A DNA stretch of 64,000 nt from Puniceicoccaceae bacterium Marseille-Q1082. GTDB taxonomy: Bacteria > Verrucomicrobiota > Verrucomicrobiia > Opitutales > Intestinicryptomonadaceae. Position numbers and translations under genes: made by a program. The stretch spans positions 788,974 through 852,973 of the forward strand of contig CAJGBI010000002.1 in assembly GCA_904424815.1 (NCBI GenBank), read 5' to 3'. Positions 51,860 through 59,839 of this stretch are shown here, piece by piece. Under the pieces are notes generated by a model. That model did not search any database. It was not told where the DNA came from and saw only the letters and a list, made by a program, of their open reading frames with translations. Each line of letters begins with the position of its first letter. Position 1 is the first letter of the stretch.

Positions 51860-53032
51860 ATGAAGCCCGACGTGCTGAAAATGCGCTCTTTCGACTTTCC
51901 CCCGCCTAAGGGGGGAGGATGCGACCTGCTCGTGATTGCGGGAGAGCATTCCGGCGACGAGCAGGCCGCGCGCATGGTCGCCGGCGCGCTCGCCGAAAAG
52001 CCCGGCTTGCGCGTCTGCGCGTTCGGCGGGGAGAAGCTCGCCTCCTGCGGCGCGCAGCCGCTCTTCGACATGACGAGCTTTTCCGTCGTGGGGCTCGTCG
52101 AGGTGCTGAAAAACTACGGCTTTTTCAAAAAGCTCTCGGAGGCGGTCGCCGGATGGATTTCCGAATACCGCCCAAAAGCCGTGTGCTTTGTGGACTACCC
52201 GGGATTCAACCTCCACATCGCCTCGCTTCTCAAAGGGCGCGGCGTCAGCCGGAAGGGCGGGGGAAGCGTCCGCCTCATCTACTACATAAGCCCGCAGATT
52301 TGGGCGTGGAAGGCGTCGCGGAGGTTCAAGATGGCGTCGCTGCTCGATTCGCTCGCGGTGATATTCCCCTTTGAAACCGAATGCTACGCCGACACGGATC
52401 TCGACGTCCATTTCGTCGGGCATCCGTTCCTCTCCGATTCCTACGAACCCCCCGTCAAATACGGGGCGGACGGGGAAATCCTCATGCTCTCGGGCAGCAG
52501 GGAGATCGCCGTGTCGAGGATATTTCCCGTCATGTGCGGGGCGATGGAGAGGCTTGCGGGAGAGCGCGCCGCCGCGGTGTATCCCACCCCGCGCATAAAA
52601 AAAATTCTCGAGGGCGAGCTCTCGCGGCGCCCCGCGCTGAATGGGCGGGTGCGCCTGGTTCCCAACGGCGGCGCCCCCATAACCGCAAAGGCCGCGATGA
52701 TGAGCTCCGGGACGATGTCGCTCGCCTGCTCTCTCGAAGGCATACCGGGCGCAATCGTCTACAAGGCCAATCCCTTCACGTATCTGGTCGGCAGGGCCGT
52801 CGTAAAAATCGAATATTTGAGCATAGCGAACATTCTGCTGGACAGGCCGGCGTGGAGGGAGTTCATACAGTTCGACGCCTCCGCCGCTCCGCTTGCGCGG
52901 TATATGGGGGACTGCCTGGGCCCCGCCGCGCGCGCGAAGTTTGCCGGATACGCCGAAAAGTTGAAGTCGCTGCTGCACGCGCCGCCGTCGCTGTCGGCGT
53001 CCCAGTGGCTAATCCGGCAGGCTGGCGGATGA
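51860..53032 (+). CDS. lpxB: Lipid-A-disaccharide synthase
   Basis: A 390-residue GT19 enzyme that joins UDP-diacyl-glucosamine and lipid X to form the lipid A disaccharide at the inner membrane. Seen: LLVIAGEHSGDEQAARMV (AGExSGD), SFSVVGLVEVLKNY, FVDYPGFNLHIA, YYISPQIWAWKASR, FVGHPFLSD, and the late MMSSGTMSLACSLEGIPGAIVYKANPFTY. Length is normal. Its presence shows a Gram-negative envelope with lipid A. Confidence 0.97.
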   Translation: MKPDVLKMRSFDFPPPKGGGCDLLVIAGEHSGDEQAARMVAGALAEKPGLRVCAFGGEKLASCGAQPLFDMTSFSVVGLVEVLKNYGFFKKLSEAVAGWISEYRPKAVCFVDYPGFNLHIASLLKGRGVSRKGGGSVRLIYYISPQIWAWKASRRFKMASLLDSLAVIFPFETECYADTDLDVHFVGHPFLSDSYEPPVKYGADGEILMLSGSREIAVSRIFPVMCGAMERLAGERAAAVYPTPRIKKILEGELSRRPALNGRVRLVPNGGAPITAKAAMMSSGTMSLACSLEGIPGAIVYKANPFTYLVGRAVVKIEYLSIANILLDRPAWREFIQFDASAAPLARYMGDCLGPAARAKFAGYAEKLKSLLHAPPSLSASQWLIRQAGG

Positions 53033-53132
53033 GGCGGGGATTCCGATAACGCCGGCCAGCTTGGGCGGGCGGCGGGTGCGCTTTTTTCAGAGATCCGCGC
53101 GGTGAGCTTCCGAGCCGGCATGGCGGGCGGCT

Positions 53133-53171
53133 AAAAAAAATTCCGCCGTTGCCGAAAGCGCAATGGCGGAA
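53133..53171 (-). terminator. Terminator of the GH30 gene
   Basis: TTCCGCC...GGCGGAA arms extended by TTGC/GCAA, followed on the minus strand by eight T residues (53140-53133). Confidence 0.8.
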
Positions 53172-53218
53172 CGCATTTCAATCCAGAACGGGCGGAGCCT
53201 CCGCCCGCCGGATCGGCC

Positions 53219-54799
53219 TTACAAATCCCACGCAAGGGTTGCGATGGAGCGCGGGGTCATCGTGAACGAGCCGCTCGCGCCGGAGGCTGTTTTCGCGAGG
53301 TTTGAAGCGGAATCGGTCTTGAAGGCGTCAAAGGGCTTTTTAGCCAACTCTCCGGAAAACGATACCGGAACGGCGTCGAAAGAAGAGTTTACAAACACCG
53401 CCACGAGCTTCCTGCCGTCGGGGGAGACGAAGGCGGAAGAGCATACTTTCGAGAGGTCGTCTGCGCCGGACATTTCTACGCGCTTGTAGCCGGGGCGCAC
53501 GAAGAAACTCCAGTTGCCAAGAGCCCAGAGCAGCTTGTTGTCGCGCGCGACTCCTCCGTTTTCAAGCCTGCCGTCCTTTGGATAGACGCCCGTGAGCGCG
53601 AAGTCGCCCTTGACTTCCATTGCTTTCCAATAGCCCCAGCCCTGCGATTGGGCGATGGCGAAATCCGCGGTTATCAGGCGGCCCATGCAGAGGGCGGCGT
53701 CAATGTCGGTGTTGTTGTCGCTGAACCGGCCCTCCGTAAAGCCGTCGCAGTTTTTCGGCCCGTATTGGGGAAGCAGGCACCATTCCGTCTGGAGGAATCC
53801 GAGCCCGTACTTGGATACTTCCGCGATCAAATCCTTCCTGATTTTCGGCATTTCGGCGAATCTCTTCCCCGAGTGGTAGGTGTGCGCGGCCCACAGTTTT
53901 TCGAGATATTTCAAATCGCCGATGTAATTGGGGGACGACTTGTCGAAAAATTGTTTGAGCTGCCCGAACGGTTGCTCTTCCATCGGGCAATCCGCCTTTT
54001 TCCCCCACCAGCTCTTGGCCCCTTCGACGGGGGCTTGCAGGCTCGCCGATTCCCCGAGCAGTATTTTGGTGTTTTTGAGGCCCGCCTTTTCAATTGATTT
54101 GTCGAGCTCCCGCGCGAGTTTTGCCATCTCGGAGTTTCTCCACATGCTGCCCTCCTGGCGCGGGGAATCCCACGGAACCTGGGGCTCGTTTATGGGGCTT
54201 ATGTATTTTATGTCGTAGCCGAGGCTTTCAAAGTGTTTGGCGACGTCCGCCATGTAGTCGGCGAATTTGCCGTAGCAGTCGGGCTTGAGGTTGGAGCCGT
54301 AGTTGTCCTTGTCGCAGTATCCCTTGCCGTTTTTCGTCCATTGCACGGGGGGAGTGTTGGAAAATATCAGAAACTTGTCGCAGCCGTATTCTTTGGCCTT
54401 TTTCATGAAGTACATTTGGCCCGCGCACTTCGACCAGTCGTAGCCCGAGCCGTCTTTTGTCAGGAAAGACTCCGCCCTGCGCTGGTAGGGCTCTATGTCC
54501 GCGCCGTCCTGCTCGAGGGTTCCCCCGCCGATGTTGAACCTCCACATGGAGAGCCCGATGCCCTCGGGATTTCCGTCCGCCCCGAATTTTTGCGAGAACA
54601 GCCACTTTGCAATCTGCCCGCGCTGCTCTTCGGGAAAGTATTTGCCGACGAAATTTCCGCTCCACGCGTCTGCCGCCGCGAAGTGGTCTATCGTCTGGAA
54701 AGTTTTTTTAGGATTTATTTCAACCGTCAATCCTCCGGCGAATGCAAACGAAGCCGCGCATGCGGAGAGCCCAACCATCAATGTATATCGCATATTCAT
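53219..54799 (-). CDS. Exported glycoside hydrolase family 30-like enzyme
   Basis: 526 residues with a signal peptide (MNMRYTLMVGLSACAASFAFAGG). The (beta/alpha)8 barrel begins QTIDHFAAADAWSGNFVGKYF; the acid/base Glu is in YISPINEPQVPWD and the nucleophile Glu in GLGFLQTEWCLLP, the clan GH-A pattern of GH30. A C-terminal beta domain (SSAFVSPDGRKLVAVFVNSS) is also typical. The subfamily could be endo-beta-1,6-galactanase or a related endo-glycanase. The ATG at 54799 fits the promoter 9 nt upstream. Single gene with its own terminator. Confidence 0.85.
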   Translation of the reverse strand: MNMRYTLMVGLSACAASFAFAGGLTVEINPKKTFQTIDHFAAADAWSGNFVGKYFPEEQRGQIAKWLFSQKFGADGNPEGIGLSMWRFNIGGGTLEQDGADIEPYQRRAESFLTKDGSGYDWSKCAGQMYFMKKAKEYGCDKFLIFSNTPPVQWTKNGKGYCDKDNYGSNLKPDCYGKFADYMADVAKHFESLGYDIKYISPINEPQVPWDSPRQEGSMWRNSEMAKLARELDKSIEKAGLKNTKILLGESASLQAPVEGAKSWWGKKADCPMEEQPFGQLKQFFDKSSPNYIGDLKYLEKLWAAHTYHSGKRFAEMPKIRKDLIAEVSKYGLGFLQTEWCLLPQYGPKNCDGFTEGRFSDNNTDIDAALCMGRLITADFAIAQSQGWGYWKAMEVKGDFALTGVYPKDGRLENGGVARDNKLLWALGNWSFFVRPGYKRVEMSGADDLSKVCSSAFVSPDGRKLVAVFVNSSFDAVPVSFSGELAKKPFDAFKTDSASNLAKTASGASGSFTMTPRSIATLAWDL

Positions 54800-54808
54800 A
54801 CGCGACGA

Positions 54809-54837
54809 TACGTACCGTTTCCGCCGGCGGGGGTCAA
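54809..54837 (-). promoter_or_regulatory. GH30 gene promoter
   Basis: Minus strand TTGACC (54837-54832), 17 nt, TACGTA (54814-54809), 9 nt, ATG 54799. An imperfect palindrome ACGATACGTACCGT (54805-54818) covers the -10 and may be an operator. Confidence 0.6.
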
Positions 54838-54985
54838 CATTATTCGCCGGCCAAATAATTAGACTGTTAAAAACGGGGCGGGGCGGTGCCCGTCGGCGAA
54901 TGCGCAAACTTTTGTGTTGAAGTTTCCGCGGCGGAAGTTCTTAATTTGCGCCGAAAAAATGAATGCGCGGCAGGGTTGAGGCGTT

Positions 54986-55753
54986 ATGGCATTGTGGAAA
55001 TTTCATGCAGGTTTTTGGCGCGCGGCGGCTCTCTTTGCCTGCGCGCCGCTTTACCACCCCGTTTTTGGCGCCGAGGCGGAACCCCCGAAAGTCGCCGTGG
55101 TATATACGGTGGCGACGCCCGAACTGAAAGAGGGAGTGGAAAGGGCTATCAGGGAAGAATTCGACGGAAAGGTGGAGATACTGCTCTACGAGGACGCTGC
55201 GGTTTTTGAAGAGACCGCGAAAGAGGGCAGGGTCGGGCGCGAATCCGCGGCGAGGTTTTTGGGCATGTATGCGGACGCCGCGAGGTCCGGCGCCGGAGCG
55301 GTTTTGAGCGTATGTTCCACGGTGGCGGACTTGGCGCGTTCCATGCGCGATTTGGGCGGGCTCATAGGCGTACCCATAGTGGGCATAAACGACGAAATGT
55401 GCCGAGAGGCCGTTCGGAGCGGAAAGAGGATTCTCGTGGCGGCGACTTTCCCGAGCGCGGTCGGGCCGACCAAGAGGTCGATACTGCGCGCTGGCGCGGA
55501 GCTCGGCAGGGAAGTTGAAGTTTCGGAAGTGGTCGCGGGCGGCGGGTTTGGCTCCGACGCCGGGGCTTTTGAGAAGCTGCTTGCCGAAAAATTGCGCGGC
55601 GCCGCGAAGTCGGCGGACGTCATAGTGTTCGCCCAGGCGTCGATGGAGCCGTGCGCCGCTTTCGTGGAAAAGGCTTTGGGGAAGAGGGTTCTGGCGAACC
55701 CGAAGTTCGGCGCCAGGGCGTTGAAGTCGGCCCTTGCGGGAAAGAAAAAGTGA
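54986..55753 (+). CDS. Asp/Glu racemase family protein, apparently exported
   Basis: 255 residues. The core VAVVYTVATPELKEGVERAI ... VLSVCSTVADLARS ... GVPIVGINDEM ... VIVFAQASMEPC matches the Asp/Glu/hydantoin racemase superfamily, with the first catalytic Cys in SVCST. In the second site FAQASM replaces the usual Cys motif, so racemase activity is doubtful. The N-terminus (FWRAAALFACAPLYHPVFGAEA) looks like a signal peptide, unusual for this family. A 6-codon frame (MNARQG) at 54960 lies just upstream. Divergent from GH30. Confidence 0.75.
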   Translation: MALWKFHAGFWRAAALFACAPLYHPVFGAEAEPPKVAVVYTVATPELKEGVERAIREEFDGKVEILLYEDAAVFEETAKEGRVGRESAARFLGMYADAARSGAGAVLSVCSTVADLARSMRDLGGLIGVPIVGINDEMCREAVRSGKRILVAATFPSAVGPTKRSILRAGAELGREVEVSEVVAGGGFGSDAGAFEKLLAEKLRGAAKSADVIVFAQASMEPCAAFVEKALGKRVLANPKFGARALKSALAGKKK

Positions 55754-55940
55754 GAGCTTTCAGAATGCGCATTTCCGCAGGCTGTTTTGGCGCGTTCGAT
55801 TTTTCAGCGCCCCGCGCTCCGGAACGCTGCGGCCGCGCGCGTGTCCCATATTATTCGGAAGCGGCGGAAAATTTTCCGGTTTCGGGCGCGGGGAAATTTG
55901 CCGCCGGAGCGGGAATGTCCGCTTGCCCCAGCCTTTCAAA

Positions 55941-55956
55941 ACGCCCCGCGGGGCGT
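55941..55956 (+). promoter_or_regulatory. Perfect palindrome in the RRM gene leader
   Basis: ACGCCCCGCGGGGCGT, 16 bp, ending 22 nt before the RRM-protein ATG. As RNA it would form a stable hairpin close to the start codon, or as DNA an operator. Confidence 0.4.
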
Positions 55957-55978
55957 CAACTTAAATAACCCAACAAAA

Positions 55979-56506
55979 ATGGACATATTCGTTAGCAACC
56001 TGCCCTTTCAAATTACGGAGCGGGAAATTTCCGAGGCTTTTGCCGCGCACGGCGAGGTTTCGGGCGTAAAAATGTTGTTCGACAAAGTTTCGGGAAGGTT
56101 CCGCGGAATGGCGTTCGTCAGCATGGCGCGCCCCGCCGACGCGGAGGCTGCGATAGCCGCGCTCAACGGCGCCGATCTTGGCGGCAGGCCGATGCGCGTG
56201 GACAGAAGCCGCCCGAGGGAGGAGCGTTTCAACGGCTTCGGCGGCGGGTTCGACCGCGGCGGGCGGAGCGGATTCCGGCGCGGCGGCGATTCCGCGGCTC
56301 GGGAAAATTTTCGGGAGGGCGGCGGATCGCCAAGCGGATTCAAGCCGCGCAAAGGTTTCGGCAAAGATTTCCGGCGTGGATTCGGGAATCATTCCGGCAA
56401 GCCGTTTCGCTCCGGCGGGGAAGGCTTCAAAAAACGCTCCGGCGGCGGTTATGGGCCGCGCCCCAAAAAGTTTTGGGACGAGCGCGACGGCGATGGCGTG
56501 TTTTGA
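55979..56506 (+). CDS. RRM-type RNA-binding protein with Gly/Arg-rich tail
   Basis: 175 residues. The first 80 form an RNA recognition motif with RNP2 IFVSNLPF and RNP1 RFRGMAFV; the rest is low-complexity Gly/Arg/Phe (GFDRGGRSGFRRGGD; PFRSGGEGFKKRSGGG). Bacterial proteins of this type are cytoplasmic RNA chaperones, often cold-induced. ATG at 55979 directly precedes RNP2. Single gene. Confidence 0.92.
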   Translation: MDIFVSNLPFQITEREISEAFAAHGEVSGVKMLFDKVSGRFRGMAFVSMARPADAEAAIAALNGADLGGRPMRVDRSRPREERFNGFGGGFDRGGRSGFRRGGDSAARENFREGGGSPSGFKPRKGFGKDFRRGFGNHSGKPFRSGGEGFKKRSGGGYGPRPKKFWDERDGDGVF

Positions 56507-56682
56507 GCGCGAACGCCGCGGTTGCGCCGCGCGGGTTGCAATCAGTCCGGATTTTCGCGTCGGGCGGCGTTTCTGTCGCATATTTTTCCGCGTCGGGCGG
56601 CGTTCTTCCCGGATTGGCCCGGCGGATTTCGCAAAGCGCAACCGGATTTAACCGTCCGCGGGCGCGTTTCAATTAAATGTAA

Positions 56683-56710
56683 AAAAACCGCGCTTTAAAG
56701 CGCGGTTTTT
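56683..56710. terminator. Bidirectional terminator
   Basis: A perfect palindromic hairpin, arms AAAAACCGCGC and its complement around TTTAAA. It lies between the convergent RRM and GH2 genes and carries a T tract on both strands. Confidence 0.85.
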
Positions 56711-56751
56711 GTTGGGGATTTTTATTGCCCGCGGAAAGGGTTTGCCCGATT

Positions 56752-58554
56752 TCATTTAAAAATATCGGAGAGCTTTTTGTTGGCCGCCCTCACTTTTTCC
56801 TCGTCGACTTTCAGGACTTTTCTGTCGTAGGTGAATAGCCCGTTGACTTCGATTTCCACGTCGGTGGTCTGCGTGTAGACAGCCCCGAAACAGCCGTATT
56901 TTACCATGTCTATCAGCCTTTCGGTGAGCGCAATAAACCGCTTTGTCACTTCCTCGGGCGCAAGGAGCTTCCCGTAGCCCCAGTTTTTGTCCTTGACCCA
57001 TAGGTGCCCATCCACCGCGCAGCCGAGCCCGCCGTATTCGCCGACTGTGTTCACTTTCTGGTTGTTGAAGATAAACATCGTGGGGTTTCCGTAGTCGTGG
57101 CAGTCTATCACGTCTCCGCAGTCGAAGAAGTTTCCGCCGCTGGCGGGGTTGACGAGGCGCGACGGGTCGAGCGACTTGGTCCATTCGGCTATTTCCCTCG
57201 TCTTGAACTGTCCCCACGATTCGTTGAACGGCGTCCAAATGGCGATGCAGGGGTGCGAGTGGAGGCTTTCCATGATTTCCTTCCACTCCTTGCGGAATGT
57301 CGCCTCAAACTGTCTACTTACGGGCTTTTCCTCGCCTTGGAAAAATCCGCGCGGCTGCCAGGCGTTGCCCTCCCCGAACATCGACGGCATGTCTTGCCAC
57401 ACGACTATGCCGAGCCTGTCGCAGTGCGCGTACCAGCGCGCGGGCTCAACTTTCACGTGCTTTCTTATTGAGTTGAAGCCCAGATCCTTCGTCCTTTGAA
57501 TGTCGAAGAGCAGAGCCTCGTCGGTCGGGGCGGTGTAGAGGCCGTCCGGCCACCAGCCCTGGTCGAGCGGGGCGAATGTGAAGAATTTTTTGTCGTTTAG
57601 CGTGAAGTCCACGCCGCCCCACTTCCCGTGGGATTTTATCCCGAATTTGCGCATGGCCGCGTAGCTTTTTACGGAGTCGGTCTGCGCGCCGTTTTTATGG
57701 AGGGTTATTTCGAGGCCGTACAGGAACGGGGAGTCGGGCGACCAGAGCTTCGGGTTTGCGACGGGCAGGTTTGCGGTCTTGTTCGCGGCGGATTTCGCCT
57801 CCGCCACGACTTTGCCGCCGTCGAGGATTTTTATTTCCGCGACCGCCTTCGGGTCGGCGGAGTCCACCCTTATGTCGAAGCTGGAAGAGTCGAGGTCGGG
57901 GGTGATTTTGACGCCGGATATGTGCGTCGGCGACACGGGCTCGAGCCACACCGTCTGCCATATTCCGGAGACCGCTGTGTAGAATATCCCGTGCGGATTG
58001 GCGGATTGCTTGCCGCGCGGAATGCCGTTGCCGGTGGAGTCCCATGCGCGCACGGAGAGGGAATTTTCGCCCTCCTTTAAAAATTTCGTTATGTTGAATG
58101 AAAACGGCGTGTAGCCGCCGGTGTGCTCGCCGATTTTTTCGCCGTTTACGAACACTTCCGCCTTCCAGTCCACCGCGCCGAAATTGATGAGCACGTCTTT
58201 GCCCTTCCAGTCTTCGGGGATTTTGAATTTGCGCTCGTACCACAGGCTTTGGTCGCCGCTTATGGTTTTGCCCACGCCCGAGAGCGACGACTCTATCGCG
58301 AACGGCACGAGGATCTTCCCGTCAAACGATTTCGGGAGCGGGGCGTCCCTTTTCACGACGGCGTAGTTCCATAGCCCGTTGAGGTTCAGCCATTGCGGGC
58401 GCTCCATCAGCGGGCGCGGATACTCCGGCAGGACGTTTTCGGGGTCGACTTTGTCGGCCCAGACGGTTTTGATTTTGTCGCCGGCGGGCTTCCACTGGGC
58501 GAACCCTGCGGAGGCCGCCGCGAATGCGGCGATTAGAAGCGCGATTTTTTTCAT
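56752..58554 (-). CDS. Exported glycoside hydrolase family 2 enzyme
   Basis: 600 residues with a signal peptide (MKKIALLIAAFAAASAGFAQ). GH2 layout: N-terminal sugar-binding domain (WLNLNGLWNYAV; WYERKFKIP; FGAVDWKAEVFVNGEKIGEHTGGYTPF), an immunoglobulin-like domain, and the TIM barrel with acid/base Glu in WTPFNESWGQF and nucleophile Glu in TVGEYGGLG. Probably a beta-galactosidase, beta-glucuronidase or beta-mannosidase-type exo-enzyme. An alternative ATG is at 58560. The upstream region holds a perfect inverted repeat over the expected -10. Confidence 0.9.
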   Translation of the reverse strand: MKKIALLIAAFAAASAGFAQWKPAGDKIKTVWADKVDPENVLPEYPRPLMERPQWLNLNGLWNYAVVKRDAPLPKSFDGKILVPFAIESSLSGVGKTISGDQSLWYERKFKIPEDWKGKDVLINFGAVDWKAEVFVNGEKIGEHTGGYTPFSFNITKFLKEGENSLSVRAWDSTGNGIPRGKQSANPHGIFYTAVSGIWQTVWLEPVSPTHISGVKITPDLDSSSFDIRVDSADPKAVAEIKILDGGKVVAEAKSAANKTANLPVANPKLWSPDSPFLYGLEITLHKNGAQTDSVKSYAAMRKFGIKSHGKWGGVDFTLNDKKFFTFAPLDQGWWPDGLYTAPTDEALLFDIQRTKDLGFNSIRKHVKVEPARWYAHCDRLGIVVWQDMPSMFGEGNAWQPRGFFQGEEKPVSRQFEATFRKEWKEIMESLHSHPCIAIWTPFNESWGQFKTREIAEWTKSLDPSRLVNPASGGNFFDCGDVIDCHDYGNPTMFIFNNQKVNTVGEYGGLGCAVDGHLWVKDKNWGYGKLLAPEEVTKRFIALTERLIDMVKYGCFGAVYTQTTDVEIEVNGLFTYDRKVLKVDEEKVRAANKKLSDIFK

Positions 58555-58609
58555 ATGCATAATATTCAGGTTTGGGCGCGGCGGGAAACTCCGGCGTTGC
58601 GCGTTATTT

Positions 58610-58652
58610 GAAACTTGGTTTCAAGTTTCTTGTAAGGCGCGCCGCCTGTCAA
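58610..58652 (-). promoter_or_regulatory. GH2 promoter with inverted-repeat operator
   Basis: Minus strand TTGACA (58652-58647), 17 nt, then GAAACT (58629-58624) as a poor -10, the first bases of GAAACTTG-N4-CAAGTTTC (58610-58629), a perfect 8-4-8 inverted repeat. A weak -10 inside a strong operator fits either activation or tight repression. Confidence 0.5.
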
Positions 58653-58659
58653 CCGTTTT

Positions 58660-59072
58660 TTTGACAAATTTTCCGGAGGCGCGGCATGGCGCGGAAATAG
58701 GCGGCGCGCAGACGGGAAAGAGAGGGGCGGCGGAGAATTGCGAGGTTTGCCGGAATTTTACGGCAGTTTTCGGCGCGCATTTTTTTGCGGGACATTGCCG
58801 GCGGCGCGCCAGTTTGCCCTTGCAGGGCGTTTGCGGCGGCGAACTCCGAAAATCGGAAATATGCGGGGCGTTCGGGGTTTTGTGATTTGCGCAAATAGGA
58901 TTTTTTCATTTGCCAAACGCCCGCGATTGCATTGCGGTCTTAGTTTTGGTTCGGCGCATTTTTGAATCCGCGCGGGTTCGCTTTACGGCCGTTTGAAGCG
59001 GCGGAATATTTGCAAGATGCGGCGGATTGCGCGCGTTCGGTTCGCGGCTTTCCGCTCTTCCCCGCGCGAAAA
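58660..59072. other. Intergenic stretch without a recognisable gene
   Basis: About 400 nt between the GH2 promoter and the Rrf2 gene end. Frames exist on both strands but show no start signal or family resemblance. Confidence 0.45.
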
Positions 59073-59510
59073 TCAAATGCAGTAGTCGTGCGCTCCGCCT
59101 GAAACTGAGGCTTTCTTTGCCGCTTCTTCCAGGGTTATGCCGGCGAGGGTTTTTTTTATGTTTTCGTTCAGCAGTTTCCAGACGGGGCGCGCAGCGCACC
59201 CGTCCGCGCGTGCGCACTTTTTGGGGCATTCCGCGCAGCCGATTATGCACACCTTCCCTTCGGTGGCTTCAAACACTTCCAGGAGGTTTATCTCCGACGC
59301 CGGCCGCGCGAGCCTGTACCCGCCGTGCGCGCCGCGTATCGACTCCAAAAACCCCCCTTTGCGCAGGCCGATTATTATGCGGCTTACATATTTCTGCGAG
59401 AGCTTCTGGCTTTCGGCGATTTCCCTGATGAGCCTCGGCGCCCCGTTTTGGTGCAGGGCGATGTCGGCGAGTATTCTCAGCCCGTATCTGCCTTTTGTCG
59501 AAATTTTCAT
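59073..59510 (-). CDS. Rrf2 family transcriptional regulator (IscR-like Cys cluster)
   Basis: A 145-residue Rrf2 regulator. MKISTKGRYGLRILADIAL is the family start, followed by the winged helix (IREIAESQKLSQKYVSRIIIGLRKGGFLES) and the wing GAHGGYRLARPASEINL. The C-terminal CIIGCAECPKKCARADGC contains several Cys, enough to hold an Fe-S cluster. It is divergent from PFOR, which suggests redox or iron-sulfur control of that gene, by inference. A TTGACA lies about 30 nt before the ATG. Confidence 0.93.
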   Translation of the reverse strand: MKISTKGRYGLRILADIALHQNGAPRLIREIAESQKLSQKYVSRIIIGLRKGGFLESIRGAHGGYRLARPASEINLLEVFEATEGKVCIIGCAECPKKCARADGCAARPVWKLLNENIKKTLAGITLEEAAKKASVSGGAHDYCI

Positions 59511-59725
59511 GATGCGTAGTCGAAAGCGCGGATTCTCTACATTTGTCAAATATACTTTTCAGTCGGCGCCCTTGTCCACTGCAATCTTCGGGATTCCAAA
59601 ATTTTCCGCGCCGCTCATTCGTTTGAGCGTCGCGCGAAAATCGGGCAAATTCGCGGTCTATCTTTTTGTTTTTTAGTTGAATGTGGCCAATATTTGCCGA
59701 TGCCGATTCGACCGCTTAAAAATTG

Positions 59726-59755
59726 TTGACGAAACCGGTTCGGCGGGAATAAACT
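59726..59755 (+). promoter_or_regulatory. Candidate PFOR promoter
   Basis: TTGACG (59726-59731), 18 nt, TAAACT (59750-59755). The leader would be about 80 nt, with AGGA 6 nt before the PFOR ATG, so this gene uses a normal ribosome binding site. The rest of 59511-59839 holds no gene I can support. Confidence 0.5.
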
Positions 59756-59839
59756 TTATAGCCAATTTAACGCCGGATTCGCTCGCGCGGGCGCGGGCGG
59801 CGCTTCGGCGCGGCAAATTCGCATTTATAACAGGACTAT

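Noticed and set aside
50720-52978. 752-codon minus frame over the oxidoreductase and lpxB
   Set aside because: Antisense shadow of two clearly recognised plus-strand genes.
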